DNA of 64,000 bases from Hansschlegelia quercus (lineage in GTDB: Bacteria; Pseudomonadota; Alphaproteobacteria; Rhizobiales; Methylopilaceae), in assembly GCF_004310425.1 (NCBI RefSeq), contig NZ_SIUB01000004.1:1-64000 (forward strand), written 5' to 3'. The notes under the pieces were generated by a model. The model saw only the letters and a list, made by a program, of their open reading frames with translations, was not told the origin of the DNA and searched no databases. Numbering within the stretch: position 1 is the first letter of the stretch; the number at the start of each line of letters is the position of its first letter. Below are positions 7,076-15,672 of this stretch, piece after piece. The position numbers and the translations under genes are program-made.

Positions 7076-9777
7076 GCGGCGCTCCTGTAGCCCGGGGCGA
7101 AATGCTGAAGGGCTGCGATCAGGCCCGGACGGTCGAACTTGGCGATGTACTCGACGAAGCCGGCGTCGCGAGCCTGCTCCACCACGGTGTCGCCGGAGAG
7201 CGAGGAGAGCGCGAGGATGGGCGTCCCGCCGACCGTCGGCTCCTCGGTGAGGGCCTGGGCGAACTCGAAGCCATTCATCCCCGGCATCTCGATGTCGGAG
7301 ACGATGACGTCGTAGCGGCCGCCCTTGCGGACGATCTCCAGGGCCTCGCCCCCGCCCGACGCCGCGACCACGCGGTAACCCGCGGCCTTGAGCACCGGCG
7401 TCAGCATGTTGCGGAAGAACGCGCTGTCGTCGACCAGCAGCACGGTCGGCATCGCGGTCGCCTCCGCCGGGCGGTCCTTGCGCTTCAGCCAGTCGTCGAA
7501 GGCGAGCGTGAGGTGGTGGCCGACGTCGAGGATCTCGGTCGCGCGGCCGGCGATGACCGCCGTGCCGAGCACGCCCGGCACGATCGAGGCGACGCCGATG
7601 TCGATGCGCTGCTCGACGATGTCGAGGATCTCGTCGACGATCAAGCCGACGGTGCGGCCGTCATCGGCGAACACGAGCAGGGGCTGGTCGCCGCTCTCCT
7701 TGAGGTAGACGTCGGGCGCCGCAGCGATCAGCGGCATCAGCGAGCCGCGATACTGGACGAGCGGACGTCCGTCGGCGATCTCGATCGTCGAGGCGTCGAT
7801 CATCTCAAGGCGGGTGACGAGGGCGAGAGGGGCGGCCTTCGGCGCCTGGCCGCCGGCGCGGAACAGCAGCAGCGGCACGACGGAGCCGACCTCGTCGGCC
7901 GAGACCGTCTCGGCGCTCTTGGCGCGCGCGGCGTCGACGGCGGCGGAGGGGCCCACGGCCTGCGCGACGCCGTTCGGATCGAGGATCAGCACCACCGAGC
8001 CGTCGCCGAGGATCGTGGTGCCGGCGAAGAGCGAGATCTCCTTGAGGCTGGAGGCCATCGGCTTCACGACGATCTCTTCGGTGTGCAGCACGTCGTCCAC
8101 CACGAGGCCGAACACGTCGTCGCCGGACTGGAGCACCACGACGAAGGCGTCGTCCTCCTTCTCCTTGTCGGCGCGCGGCAGGTCGAGCAGCTGGCGGAGG
8201 TAGACGAGCGGCAGCAAGCGGTCGCGCAGCCGCAGCAGAGGCGCGTCGCCGATGCGCTCGATGCGCTGATCGCCGCCCGGACGAGCTCTCACCAGCTCCA
8301 GCACGACGAGCTGCGGGATAGCGAAGATGTCGGCGCCGAGCGAGACCATCAGCGCCGAAACGATCGCGAGCGTCAGCGGGATGCGGATGATGACCGTCGA
8401 CCCCTTGCCGAAGGTCGAGCGCAGGTCGACGGAGCCGCCGATCAGTTCGATGTTCGAGCGCACGACGTCCATGCCGACGCCGCGGCCGGATACGGAGGTG
8501 ACGGCGGCGGCGGTGGAGAAGCCCGGCGCGAAGATGAAGCGCATGATCTGCGCTTCCGACATCTTCTCGATCTCGGCCTCGGTGGCGAGGCCGTTCGCGA
8601 GCGCCTTCGACTTGATGCGCTCAAGGTCGAGGCCGCGGCCGTCATCGGTGATCTCGACGACGATGCAGCCGCCCTGATGATAGGCGGAAAGCTTGATGGT
8701 CCCGAGTTCAGGCTTGCCGAGCGAAGCGCGTTCGGCCGGCGTCTCGAGGCCATGGTCCGCGCAATTGCGGACCATGTGGGTCAGAGGATCCTTGATGAGG
8801 TCGAGGACCTGGCGGTCGAGCTCGGTGTCGGCGCCTTCCTGGACGAGCTCGATCTTCTTGCCGAGATCGGCGGCGAGATCGCGCACGATCCGGGGCAGCA
8901 TGCGCCACGCCGCGCCGATCGGCTGCATGCGGGTCTTCATGACCCCCTCCTGCAGCTCGGCCGTGACGTGGTTCAGACGCTGCAGCGGCAGGTTGAAGTC
9001 CTTGTCGCCGATGCGCTTGACGGTGTCGAGCAACTGGTTGCGCGTCAGCACCAGCTCGGAGACCATGGTCATCAGCCGGTCGAGCGTGTCGACGCCGACG
9101 CGGATGGTCTGACCGGCGATTGCGGACTCGCTCGAAGCGGCGCGCTCGGCGGGAGCGCCGGCGTCGTTGGCGGCTTCCATCTCGATCTTTGCGGGCGCCT
9201 TGGGCGCAGCGACCGCTGCGACCGGGGCTACGGCCGCAACGGCTTCCTTTTTCTTCGACTTCTTCGGCGCCTCGGCGGCGACGGTCATTTCGGGACCGGG
9301 CGTATCGCGGAAGGCGCGCTCGAGTTCGTCGAGCGAAACCTCGCCGGGACGCAGCTCGCGGCCGAGCGCAGGGTCGATCGCCGGCGCGGCCTTGGGAGCC
9401 TTGGCTTCGATCGCAGCCTTTTCGAGCAGGACGATCAGGTCGGCGTCATCGCCCGGCTGCTCGGCGCCCGTCTTCTCGATGTCCGCCAGAATTTCCTTGA
9501 TGCGGTCGATCGCCGCCAGGATGAGCGTCACGGCCTCCGGCGTCGCAAGCGCGCCTGAGCGGAATTCGCCCATGAGGGTCTCGGCGGCATGGGCGATCGC
9601 CTCGAGGCGCTCCAGCCCGAGGAAGCCGCAAGTGCCTTTAACCGTGTGCACCAGCCGGAAGATGTTGCCGAGGATCTTGTCGTTCGCCGGCTCTTGCTCG
9701 AACCGCACGAGCTCGTTGTCGACGTGATCCAGGTTCTCCGCCGTCTCGGTAAGAAAATCGCGAAGCAGGTCGTCCAA
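7072..9777 (-). CDS. cheA: Hybrid chemotaxis histidine kinase CheA with two CheW-like domains and a receiver
   Basis: CheA is the histidine kinase of the chemotaxis array. Domain order in the 901-aa protein: HPt (1-100) with the phospho-accepting His in RLVHTVKGTCGFLG near residue 44; a long Ala/Lys/Pro-rich linker where a P2 domain is not evident; dimerisation and HATPase domains (about 210-470) with VRNCADHG and GRGVGMDV; CheW-like domain 1 (480-610); a second, more divergent CheW-like domain (630-765); and a C-terminal receiver (about 775-895) with VLLVDDS and VSDIEMPGMNG. Start: TTG at 9777 gives MDDLLRDFL six bases after GGGGGA; TTG at 9783 would sit against that site. No cheB, cheR or receptor gene is nearby. 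Confidence 0.94.
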   Translation of the reverse strand: MDDLLRDFLTETAENLDHVDNELVRFEQEPANDKILGNIFRLVHTVKGTCGFLGLERLEAIAHAAETLMGEFRSGALATPEAVTLILAAIDRIKEILADIEKTGAEQPGDDADLIVLLEKAAIEAKAPKAAPAIDPALGRELRPGEVSLDELERAFRDTPGPEMTVAAEAPKKSKKKEAVAAVAPVAAVAAPKAPAKIEMEAANDAGAPAERAASSESAIAGQTIRVGVDTLDRLMTMVSELVLTRNQLLDTVKRIGDKDFNLPLQRLNHVTAELQEGVMKTRMQPIGAAWRMLPRIVRDLAADLGKKIELVQEGADTELDRQVLDLIKDPLTHMVRNCADHGLETPAERASLGKPELGTIKLSAYHQGGCIVVEITDDGRGLDLERIKSKALANGLATEAEIEKMSEAQIMRFIFAPGFSTAAAVTSVSGRGVGMDVVRSNIELIGGSVDLRSTFGKGSTVIIRIPLTLAIVSALMVSLGADIFAIPQLVVLELVRARPGGDQRIERIGDAPLLRLRDRLLPLVYLRQLLDLPRADKEKEDDAFVVVLQSGDDVFGLVVDDVLHTEEIVVKPMASSLKEISLFAGTTILGDGSVVLILDPNGVAQAVGPSAAVDAARAKSAETVSADEVGSVVPLLLFRAGGQAPKAAPLALVTRLEMIDASTIEIADGRPLVQYRGSLMPLIAAAPDVYLKESGDQPLLVFADDGRTVGLIVDEILDIVEQRIDIGVASIVPGVLGTAVIAGRATEILDVGHHLTLAFDDWLKRKDRPAEATAMPTVLLVDDSAFFRNMLTPVLKAAGYRVVAASGGGEALEIVRKGGRYDVIVSDIEMPGMNGFEFAQALTEEPTVGGTPILALSSLSGDTVVEQARDAGFVEYIAKFDRPGLIAALQHFAPGYRSAA

Positions 9778-9884
9778 AGCCAATCCCCCTAGGCGCGGTC
9801 AAGGCGCCCTTGAGGATGATCATCCGCAATCGATAACGTATGGTGAAAAGTCGCCGTTGGCCCGGCTTTTAGGCGCGGAATGCC

Positions 9885-10901
9885 TTACAAGCGCGCGCAG
9901 ACCAGACGGGCGAGGCGAAATCCAAGCTTTGATAAGGCGCCCGCCAGCAGCCCGCCGAACCACATTGCAAATCCCAGCAGGTGCCGAAGCAGGAGTTCTC
10001 CGATCCGGAGCGTCGTCCGGAAAGCGCGCAGGCTGGCCCTTCCGGTCAGTTCGGCGACGGCCCGGCTGCGCGTCCCGAACCGCGTCGTGAACCGGCGGAG
10101 GTCGGAGATCTCGTCGACCGAGCGAACGCTCCGCATGAGACGGACCGTCTCCGCGGCGCCGACCGAGCGGCCGACTGCCGCAAGCTCGCCGGCCGCCGCG
10201 CCGAGCGCGAGCTGCCCGGCGCGGGCGGCGCCCGGCCCCGCCGCCTCGCCTGTCCTCGCCATCCTGCGGCCGAGATCGGCTGCGAATTCCGCGGTCATCG
10301 TTCCCGTGCGCCTCGCCGCCTTCAGCACCGAAACGCCGACCCTGGCCGGAGCTCCTGCGCCTGCGGTGGCGTAGGTCGCGGCGGTCGCAGCGGCCCCGGC
10401 CGCCGCGAGCCCGAGGATGATCGTGCTGTGATCCTCTCCGCGCATCGCCTTGCCGCCCTCGCTCGCGAGATCGCGGATGTCGCCGACCAGCGTGAGGTCG
10501 GAGACCAGAGCGCCGGCGAGCGCCGCTTGCCCGTCGATCTCGCCGCTGACGAAGCCGTGGGCGAAGCCGCGCGCCGATCGCCAGGCGACCGCGGCCGGCG
10601 CCTCGGCGGCCGCGAGCCGCGACAGCGTTTCGGGCGCCAGAGGTCGCTTCAGCTCGGCGCCGAGATCCGCCATGCCCCGCGCCAGCATGACGTCATCGGC
10701 GTCGAGCGCGGTTTTCGCGCGGGAGTCCAGAGCTTCGGGGGTGGCCAAAACGTCGAGGTCGCGCCGGATCGCGGTTTCCAGAGGTACGGTCAATCCCCAA
10801 TCGGTCGCGGCCGCGAAACCGACGACGGCGGCCGAGGCGAGAAACGCGATCGTGCTCATGCGCGAGGTGACGTCGAGCGCCCGAACCGCACGCGCGCCCA
10901 T
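9885..10901 (-). CDS. Unknown membrane protein, 338 aa
   Basis: I do not recognise a named family. Hydrophobic segments lie at about residues 15-35 (MSTIAFLASAAVVGFAAATDW), 160-182 (IILGLAAAGAAATAATYATAG) and 303-325 (LLLRHLLGFAMWFGGLLAGAL). The middle is Ala/Arg-rich and mostly helical. Its ATG overlaps the stop of the upstream cNMP-binding gene by one base (TGATG at 10899-10903), so the two are likely cotranscribed and translated together. That pairing hints at a membrane partner for the cNMP-binding domain, but no function can be given. Confidence 0.75.
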   Translation of the reverse strand: MGARAVRALDVTSRMSTIAFLASAAVVGFAAATDWGLTVPLETAIRRDLDVLATPEALDSRAKTALDADDVMLARGMADLGAELKRPLAPETLSRLAAAEAPAAVAWRSARGFAHGFVSGEIDGQAALAGALVSDLTLVGDIRDLASEGGKAMRGEDHSTIILGLAAAGAAATAATYATAGAGAPARVGVSVLKAARRTGTMTAEFAADLGRRMARTGEAAGPGAARAGQLALGAAAGELAAVGRSVGAAETVRLMRSVRSVDEISDLRRFTTRFGTRSRAVAELTGRASLRAFRTTLRIGELLLRHLLGFAMWFGGLLAGALSKLGFRLARLVCARL

Positions 10902-11338
10902 CAGGGCGTTCTCGCGCGCATCAGCGCGGCATGCACCGCAAGCCGTTCGCTCCAGCGGTGGATGTCGCGCAGCATGCGCTCGGCGAGCGCCGGATCCTCC
11001 GCGATCAGCGCGTGCACCAGCGCCCGCGGAGCGGCCAGCACATTGCAGTCGGTGTCGGCGAAAACATCGGCGGGCGCGATCGCCTCCAGCGTCGCGACGC
11101 CCGAGATCCAGGCGCCCGCGGCCTCGTCGCGCCAGATCATCGGCTCGGCGACGCCTCGCACGAAGCGACGCATCGTCCAGCGTCCGCTGAGCAGGAAATA
11201 GAAGTCGTCCGTGACGCGGTCGCGCGCGAGGATCGTCTCGCCGGCCGCAAAGGCGCGCACTGTCGCCTCCGACTGCAGCCGAGCGCGTGTCGACGCGGCG
11301 AAATTTGCTGCAAAGGAAAGGTTGGGCGTCGCCGTCAT
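10901..11338 (-). CDS. Cyclic nucleotide-binding (cNMP) domain protein without DNA-binding domain
   Basis: The 145-aa protein is a single Crp-like sensor domain: RAFAAGETILARDRVTDDFYFLLSGRW is the beta-roll entry, followed by WRDEAAGAWISGVATLE and a helix rich in A, L and E. There is no room for a helix-turn-helix, so it is not a Crp/Fnr transcription factor. The start used is ATG at 11338 after GCGAGGG; a TTG nine codons upstream is possible. It is coupled to the downstream membrane-protein gene by TGATG. The canonical cAMP-binding motif with an invariant Arg is not clear, so the ligand is unknown. Confidence 0.75.
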   Translation of the reverse strand: MTATPNLSFAANFAASTRARLQSEATVRAFAAGETILARDRVTDDFYFLLSGRWTMRRFVRGVAEPMIWRDEAAGAWISGVATLEAIAPADVFADTDCNVLAAPRALVHALIAEDPALAERMLRDIHRWSERLAVHAALMRARTP

Positions 11339-11415
11339 CCCTCGCTCTCGATCATCTCTCGACAATCGGCTCGCAGCCCTTTGGCCGCAAGTCTGCCCTA
11401 CCCGGAGCTGACGAC

Positions 11416-11460
11416 CATGATAGCAGAGCGGGCCCGCCAGCCGCCTGCTCTGCTATCATG
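11416..11460. repeat. Perfect 14-bp inverted repeat upstream of moaB
   Basis: CATGATAGCAGAGC (11416-11429) and GCTCTGCTATCATG (11447-11460) are perfect reverse complements around a 17-base GC-rich spacer. The right arm ends 30 bases before the moaB start. No T-tract follows on either strand, so it is not an ordinary terminator. It could fold as a long hairpin in the moaB leader or be a protein-binding dyad. Confidence 0.85.
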
Positions 11461-11490
11461 GCGGTGTCTTGCGATGCGAGGATTTGCGCC

Positions 11491-12051
11491 ATGCCGGGTA
11501 TCGATGAGGAACGCAGCTTCGTGCCGCTTGGCGTCGCCATCGTCACGGTCTCGGACACGCGCGGGCTTGCGGAGGACAAATCAGGAGATACGCTGGCCGC
11601 TCGGATCGAAGAGGCCGGCCATCGCGTGACCGGCCGCACCATCGTGCGCGACGAACGCGAGGCGCTGCGCTTCGCCGTCGGCTCCTATGTCGCGGACCCC
11701 GCGACCGACGTGGTTCTCACCACCGGCGGCACCGGCTTCACCGGCCGCGACGTCAGCCCGGATGCGTTGGAGCCGCTGTTCGAGAAGCGCATGGATGGCT
11801 TCTCGAACCTGTTCCACGCCTATTCCAATGGGACGGTCGGAACATCGACGCTTCAGTCGCGCGCGACGGCGGGCGTCGCGGGCAAGACTTTCGTGTTCGT
11901 GCTGCCGGGTTCGTCGGGTGCGTGCAGGGACGCATGGGACGGCGTGCTGAAGGCGCAGCTCGACTACCGACACCGGCCTTGCAACTTCGTGGAAATCCTG
12001 CCCCGGCTCGACGAACACCTGAAGCGTGGCAAGCTCAGAGCGGGAGCCTGA
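11491..12051 (+). CDS. moaB: Molybdenum cofactor biosynthesis protein MoaB/Mog family
   Basis: This family binds molybdopterin and includes MogA, which adenylylates it before molybdenum insertion. The 186-aa protein has the core signatures TVSDTRGLAEDKSGD, LTTGGTGFTGRDVSPDA and VLPGSSGACRDAWDG. ATG at 11491 follows a GAGGA ribosome binding site; an upstream in-frame ATG at 11458 lies inside the inverted repeat arm and is less likely. No other molybdenum-cofactor gene is nearby. Whether it acts as MogA or as the poorly understood MoaB cannot be told from the sequence. Confidence 0.9.
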   Translation: MPGIDEERSFVPLGVAIVTVSDTRGLAEDKSGDTLAARIEEAGHRVTGRTIVRDEREALRFAVGSYVADPATDVVLTTGGTGFTGRDVSPDALEPLFEKRMDGFSNLFHAYSNGTVGTSTLQSRATAGVAGKTFVFVLPGSSGACRDAWDGVLKAQLDYRHRPCNFVEILPRLDEHLKRGKLRAGA

Positions 12052-12116
12052 GCGCCCCCGCTCTGTGAAGGCATGCCGTCGAGGAGGGCGCCGCTCAGGC
12101 GCCTGCGCTCCTCGAC
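12036..12116. terminator. Two stacked hairpins between convergent moaB and rpsU
   Basis: Hairpin 1 pairs CAGAGCGGG (12036-12044) with CCCGCTCTG (12057-12065) and spans the moaB stop. Hairpin 2 pairs GTCGAGGAG (12078-12086) with CTCCTCGAC (12108-12116) and nests GGCGCC (12087-12092, 12098-12103). Neither has a U-tract, so they may be weak or Rho-assisted end points for the two converging transcripts. rpsU stops 7 bases beyond. Confidence 0.5.
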
Positions 12117-12122
12117 TAAGTC

Positions 12123-12392
12123 TTACGCGCGGTCTGCGCCGGCAGCCGCCGGACGGCCATCGGGACGCGGCTTCTTCTTCGGTCCGGGGATCAGGCCTTC
12201 GCGCTGGGCGGCCTTGCGGGCGGCCTTGCGGGCGCGGCGAACGGCCTCGCCCTTCTCGCGGTTGCGTCGCTCGGAGGGCTTCTCGTAGGCGCGGCGCTGA
12301 CGCATCTCGCGGAAGACACCCTCACGCTGAAGCTTGCGCTTCAAAGCTTTCAGGGCCTGGTCGACATTATTGTCTCGGACTGTGACTAGCAA
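12123..12392 (-). CDS. rpsU: 30S ribosomal protein S21 (TTG start)
   Basis: S21 is a small basic protein of the 30S subunit. The 89-aa product reads [21 protein letters not shown] near the start, then REGVFREM and YEKPSERR, all typical of S21, and ends in a Lys/Arg/Pro/Ala-rich tail (about 60-89). No ATG is available at the right place. TTG at 12392 sits five bases after AGGAG and gives the standard N-terminus, while in-frame ATGs about 30 codons upstream would add an unrelated leader. A small hairpin (GGACGC 12451-12456 with GCGTCC 12463-12468) lies upstream. Confidence 0.92.
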   Translation of the reverse strand: MLVTVRDNNVDQALKALKRKLQREGVFREMRQRRAYEKPSERRNREKGEAVRRARKAARKAAQREGLIPGPKKKPRPDGRPAAAGADRA

Positions 12393-12541
12393 AACCTCTC
12401 CTGAACTCGAAAATATCGGCTTGCGTTGAAAGGATCCGCGCAGTTCGCATGGACGCGCAAAAGCGTCCGTCGACATACGGGCAGCCATCGTTATCTGGCA
12501 CCTGATCGCGGTTTTACAATGGCTCGGAACGGAAAGACGCG

Positions 12542-13225
12542 TCAGTTATAGAGTCGCGCGACGAAGCGGGGCGGCACGCGCAGCATCAGGAGGCCTGCGC
12601 CGAGCGCCCCGCGCGGGCCCTCCCGCCACGATCTGGACGACGCCGCCGGGGAAATCGCACGCGCCCTGAGGCGGATGATCCGGCCGCTCCCAATCCGGCG
12701 GATGAGATCCGCGCCCGTCATCGCCGGCAGCGGGCGGAAGCCGCCGAGCTTGTCGTAGAACGACTTGTGGATGATCAGCCCCTGCTCCGGTCGTGGCAGG
12801 CCCGTCAGGAGCCCCCAAAGGCCCGCAAGCAGCTCCGCATTGCGGGCGCTGCTGCCGAAGCCATCGAAGCCGAAACGGAAGACGGCGGCGCGACGGTCGG
12901 TCTCGCCCGCGCGCTCGATCACGTCGACCAGCGCGCTCACCTCCCGGTGCCAGCCCTCCTCAAGCACTACGCCTGCTTCGAGGAACATCAACCACGGGCC
13001 TTTCGAGCCGCGGGCCGCCGCGTTGAGGCCGTCGCAACGCGGCCCGCTCCGGCAGACCGCGTCGCAGCCCGCGAGGTCGGCGACCTCGAGCGTCGCGTCG
13101 GTCGAGCCGCCATCGGCGACGATGACGTTGCGCACCACGCCCTCCGCCGCCGCCGGCACAAGGGCCGCTAGCGTCGAAACGAGCGCGCGCTCGTCATTTC
13201 GAGTGGGTATCACCACGCTGAGCAT
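12542..13225 (-). CDS. Family 2 glycosyltransferase
   Basis: The 227-aa protein has a GT-A fold start, [21 protein letters not shown], followed by [16 protein letters not shown], the typical nucleotide-sugar entry of GT2 enzymes. The usual DXD is not obvious; the region reads [16 protein letters not shown]. It is short for the family and ends in a hydrophobic, Arg-rich stretch ([16 protein letters not shown]). Substrate unknown; envelope polysaccharide or lipid glycosylation is a guess. ATG at 13225 is used; a GTG at 13243 is possible. A perfect CtrA box lies 55 bases upstream. Confidence 0.8.
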   Translation of the reverse strand: MLSVVIPTRNDERALVSTLAALVPAAAEGVVRNVIVADGGSTDATLEVADLAGCDAVCRSGPRCDGLNAAARGSKGPWLMFLEAGVVLEEGWHREVSALVDVIERAGETDRRAAVFRFGFDGFGSSARNAELLAGLWGLLTGLPRPEQGLIIHKSFYDKLGGFRPLPAMTGADLIRRIGSGRIIRLRARAISPAASSRSWREGPRGALGAGLLMLRVPPRFVARLYN

Positions 13226-13279
13226 CAGAACCGCTCTTAACACGCGGTTTGCGAGGAGTCCTTGGGGTTGGAGCGCGCG

Positions 13280-13295
13280 TTAACCGCGCGTTAAC
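13280..13295. promoter_or_regulatory. Perfect CtrA box (TTAA-N7-TTAAC)
   Basis: TTAACCGCGCGTTAAC matches the full CtrA consensus with correct seven-base spacing. It lies between the divergent glycosyltransferase (start 13225) and radical SAM gene (start 13352). GANTC sites flank it at 13256-13260 and 13299-13303. Confidence 0.75.
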
Positions 13296-13351
13296 CCCGA
13301 TTCTTACGTTTGTTCTTGATATGTTCCCGTCTCAGACCTAGATTGGTCGAC

Positions 13352-14479
13352 ATGTCGCAGCCAGCACGCCAGACGGTCTCCAGTTCCGCCCCCTCCCCGA
13401 TCGGCGGCGAACGTCGCCGCGGACGGGGCGCGGTCAGCAACGCGACCGGCCGTTTCGAGCCGCTCGTCCGCACCGAGGAGGACGACGGGTGGGACGCGCT
13501 CGCCGACCTGCCGCCGTTTAAAACCGAGGTGGCGCATGAGGCGGCGCGGACCGCAATCACCCGCAACCAGTCGCCGGACATCGCCTTCGACCGCTCGATC
13601 AACCCTTACCGCGGCTGCGAGCACGGCTGCGTCTACTGCTTCGCGCGACCGACCCACGCCTATCTCGGGCTTTCGCCGGGCCTCGACTTCGAGACGAAGC
13701 TGACCGCGAAGCCGAACGTCGCCGAGCTTCTGCGCCGGGAATTGTCGGCGCCGTCCTACAAGCCGCGCACGATCGCGCTCGGCACCAACACCGATCCCTA
13801 TCAGCCGATCGAGAAGGATTACCGGCTGACCCGAAAAATTCTCGAAGTGCTGGAGGAAACCCGCCACCCGGTCGGGATCGTGACCAAGTCTGCCCTTGTG
13901 CTGCGCGATCTCGACATCCTGTCACGCATGGCGGCGCAAGGGCTCGCCAAGGTCGCAATCTCGGTGACGACGCTCGATCCGGTTCTCGCGCGCCAGATGG
14001 AGCCGCGCGCGACGACGCCTGCGAAGCGGCTCGAGACGATCGCGAAGCTGAAGGAGGCCGGCGTTCCGGTCGCGGTGCTCACAGCGCCGGTCATCCCTTC
14101 GCTGAACGATCACGAGATCGATCGCCTGCTCGAATCGGCGGCCGCCGCCGGAGCGATCGAAGCGGGTTACGTGCTCCTGCGCCTGCCCGACGAGATCAAG
14201 CACCTCGTTCAGGAATGGCTGCTGGAGCATCACCCTGGCAAGATGCGCCGCATCCTCTCGCTGATCCGCGAGACTCGCGGCGGCAAGCTTTACGACGCCG
14301 GCTGGGGCAAGCGGCAGACGGGCGAAGGCGTGGTGGCCTGGACGATCGGCCGCCGCTTCGAAATGGCGTCACGCCGCCTCGGCCTCGACCGGCGGCACCT
14401 CAAGCTCCGCACCGATCTTTTCACGCCGCCCGAACGCAAGGGGCGTGCGGAGGCGAGCGAGCAGCTGAGCCTGTTCTAA
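13352..14479 (+). CDS. PA0069-family radical SAM protein (SplB-like)
   Basis: The 375-aa protein has a radical SAM cluster motif, YRGCEHGCVYCFARPTHAY (CX3CX2C), at about residues 85-103. ALGTNTDPYQPIEKDYRLTR and GIVTKSALVLRDLDIL follow, matching the PA0069/SplB-like family of predicted iron-sulfur enzymes whose reaction is not established. The C-terminus contains PPERKGRAEASEQLSLF. ATG at 13352 gives MSQPARQ; the frame is open 14 codons further up. It is divergent from the glycosyltransferase and shares the CtrA-box intergenic region. A VOC gene follows after 14 bases. Confidence 0.88.
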   Translation: MSQPARQTVSSSAPSPIGGERRRGRGAVSNATGRFEPLVRTEEDDGWDALADLPPFKTEVAHEAARTAITRNQSPDIAFDRSINPYRGCEHGCVYCFARPTHAYLGLSPGLDFETKLTAKPNVAELLRRELSAPSYKPRTIALGTNTDPYQPIEKDYRLTRKILEVLEETRHPVGIVTKSALVLRDLDILSRMAAQGLAKVAISVTTLDPVLARQMEPRATTPAKRLETIAKLKEAGVPVAVLTAPVIPSLNDHEIDRLLESAAAAGAIEAGYVLLRLPDEIKHLVQEWLLEHHPGKMRRILSLIRETRGGKLYDAGWGKRQTGEGVVAWTIGRRFEMASRRLGLDRRHLKLRTDLFTPPERKGRAEASEQLSLF

Positions 14480-14493
14480 ATGGAGGAAGACCG

Positions 14494-14937
14494 GTGACCC
14501 CTCCCCTGACCCTTTCGCTCGTCACGCTCGGCGTCGCCGACGTCGCGCGCGCGACCGCCTTCTATGAGGCTCTCGGCTTGACGCGGGCTGCGGCCAGCAG
14601 CGACGCCGTATCGTTCTTCAACACCGGCGGCCCGGTGCTGGCGCTTTACGGCCGCGACGCGCTCGCGGAAGACGCGCGGGTCTCCGCCGCAGGCTCCGGT
14701 TTCCCAGGCGTCACCCTGGCGTGGAATCTCGGCTCTCCCGCCGAAGTCGACGAGGCCATGATCCGTTGCGCTGCAGCCGGGGGCGCGCTCGTGAAGCCTG
14801 CATGCAAAGCCTTCTGGGGCGGGTACTCCGGCTACATCGCCGATCTGGATGGCCATCTCTGGGAGATTGCCCACAATCCCGGCTTTCCGGTCGACGCGGC
14901 GGGCCGGCTGCGAGCGCCGGAGAAACCGGAGGGCTGA
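14494..14937 (+). CDS. VOC/glyoxalase-family protein
   Basis: The 147-aa protein is a vicinal oxygen chelate fold: [23 protein letters not shown] at the start, [23 protein letters not shown] at the end, with the last Glu of the metal triad visible in WEIA. Members include glyoxalase I, dioxygenases and antibiotic-binding proteins; this one cannot be assigned to a reaction. The GTG start at 14494 is chosen because GGAGGA lies just upstream and the fold begins here. It follows the radical SAM gene by 14 bases and precedes rnhB by 20. Confidence 0.85.
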   Translation: MTPPLTLSLVTLGVADVARATAFYEALGLTRAAASSDAVSFFNTGGPVLALYGRDALAEDARVSAAGSGFPGVTLAWNLGSPAEVDEAMIRCAAAGGALVKPACKAFWGGYSGYIADLDGHLWEIAHNPGFPVDAAGRLRAPEKPEG

Positions 14938-14957
14938 CCAGCGCGGCCGAATCGTCG

Positions 14958-15614
14958 ATGATCGGCCGCATGCGTCCGAAGCTACTGATCCCGAAGATCG
15001 TCGCCAGCTTCTCCCGCGAACGCGCGGCGTTGAAGGCGGGCGCGCGGTTCGTGGCGGGCGTCGACGAGGTCGGGCGCGGGCCGCTCGCGGGACCCGTCGT
15101 GGCCGCAGCCGTCGTGCTCGATCCAAAGCGCGTTCCCAAGGGCTTGGCGGATTCTAAAGCATTGACGCGTGAGCGGCGCGAGGAGCTGTTCATCGAGATC
15201 ATGGCGAAGGCCGAGGTCGCTTTCGCCGCCGCCTCTACCGACCGGATCGAGAAGATCAACATCCGCGGCGCGTCGCTCTGGGCGATGACGCGCGCCGTCG
15301 CGAGCCTCGGCGTCAAACCTGACCTCGTCTTCGTCGACGGCCGCGATACGCCGCCGGGTCTTGCGTGCCCCGCGAAGACCGTGATCGGCGGGGATGCGCT
15401 GGTTCAGTCCATCGCCGCCGCTTCGATCGTCGCAAAGGTCGTGCGAGACCGGATGATGGCGCGGCTCGGCGAGATCTACCCGCATTACGGTTTCGAGCGG
15501 CACATGGGTTACGGCACGCCCGAGCACCTCGCCGCCCTCCAGCTGCACGGCCCCTGCTCCCACCACCGCCGCACTTTCGCGCCTATAGCCGCTTTGCTCG
15601 CGCAAGCGGCCTGA
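14958..15614 (+). CDS. rnhB: Ribonuclease HII
   Basis: RNase HII cuts RNA in RNA-DNA hybrids and starts removal of misincorporated ribonucleotides. The 218-aa protein has the family core [22 protein letters not shown] with the catalytic Asp-Glu pair, then [39 protein letters not shown] and the C-terminal HHRRTF. ATG at 14958 is used; ATG at 14970 (MRPKLL) is equally likely. A second nuclease/repair gene (mutY) lies 3 kb downstream, but there is no operon link. Confidence 0.95.
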   Translation: MIGRMRPKLLIPKIVASFSRERAALKAGARFVAGVDEVGRGPLAGPVVAAAVVLDPKRVPKGLADSKALTRERREELFIEIMAKAEVAFAAASTDRIEKINIRGASLWAMTRAVASLGVKPDLVFVDGRDTPPGLACPAKTVIGGDALVQSIAAASIVAKVVRDRMMARLGEIYPHYGFERHMGYGTPEHLAALQLHGPCSHHRRTFAPIAALLAQAA

Positions 15615-15672
15615 GGGCTGGCGCAGCCGCTCGTCAGCGTCAGATAGCTCCTCGTCAAACCGGAGCCGAACA

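Noticed and set aside
7102-9558. 818-codon open frame on the plus strand opposite cheA
   Set aside because: It mirrors the codon bias of cheA, is full of Arg/Asp/His low-complexity sequence, has no family motif and lies wholly antisense to a well supported gene. The same applies to long frames opposite addB, accD-trpA, ychF and trmJ/MFS.
13310-13351. Longer start of the radical SAM protein
   Set aside because: The 14 added codons have no similarity to the family and no ribosome binding site; ATG at 13352 fits better.
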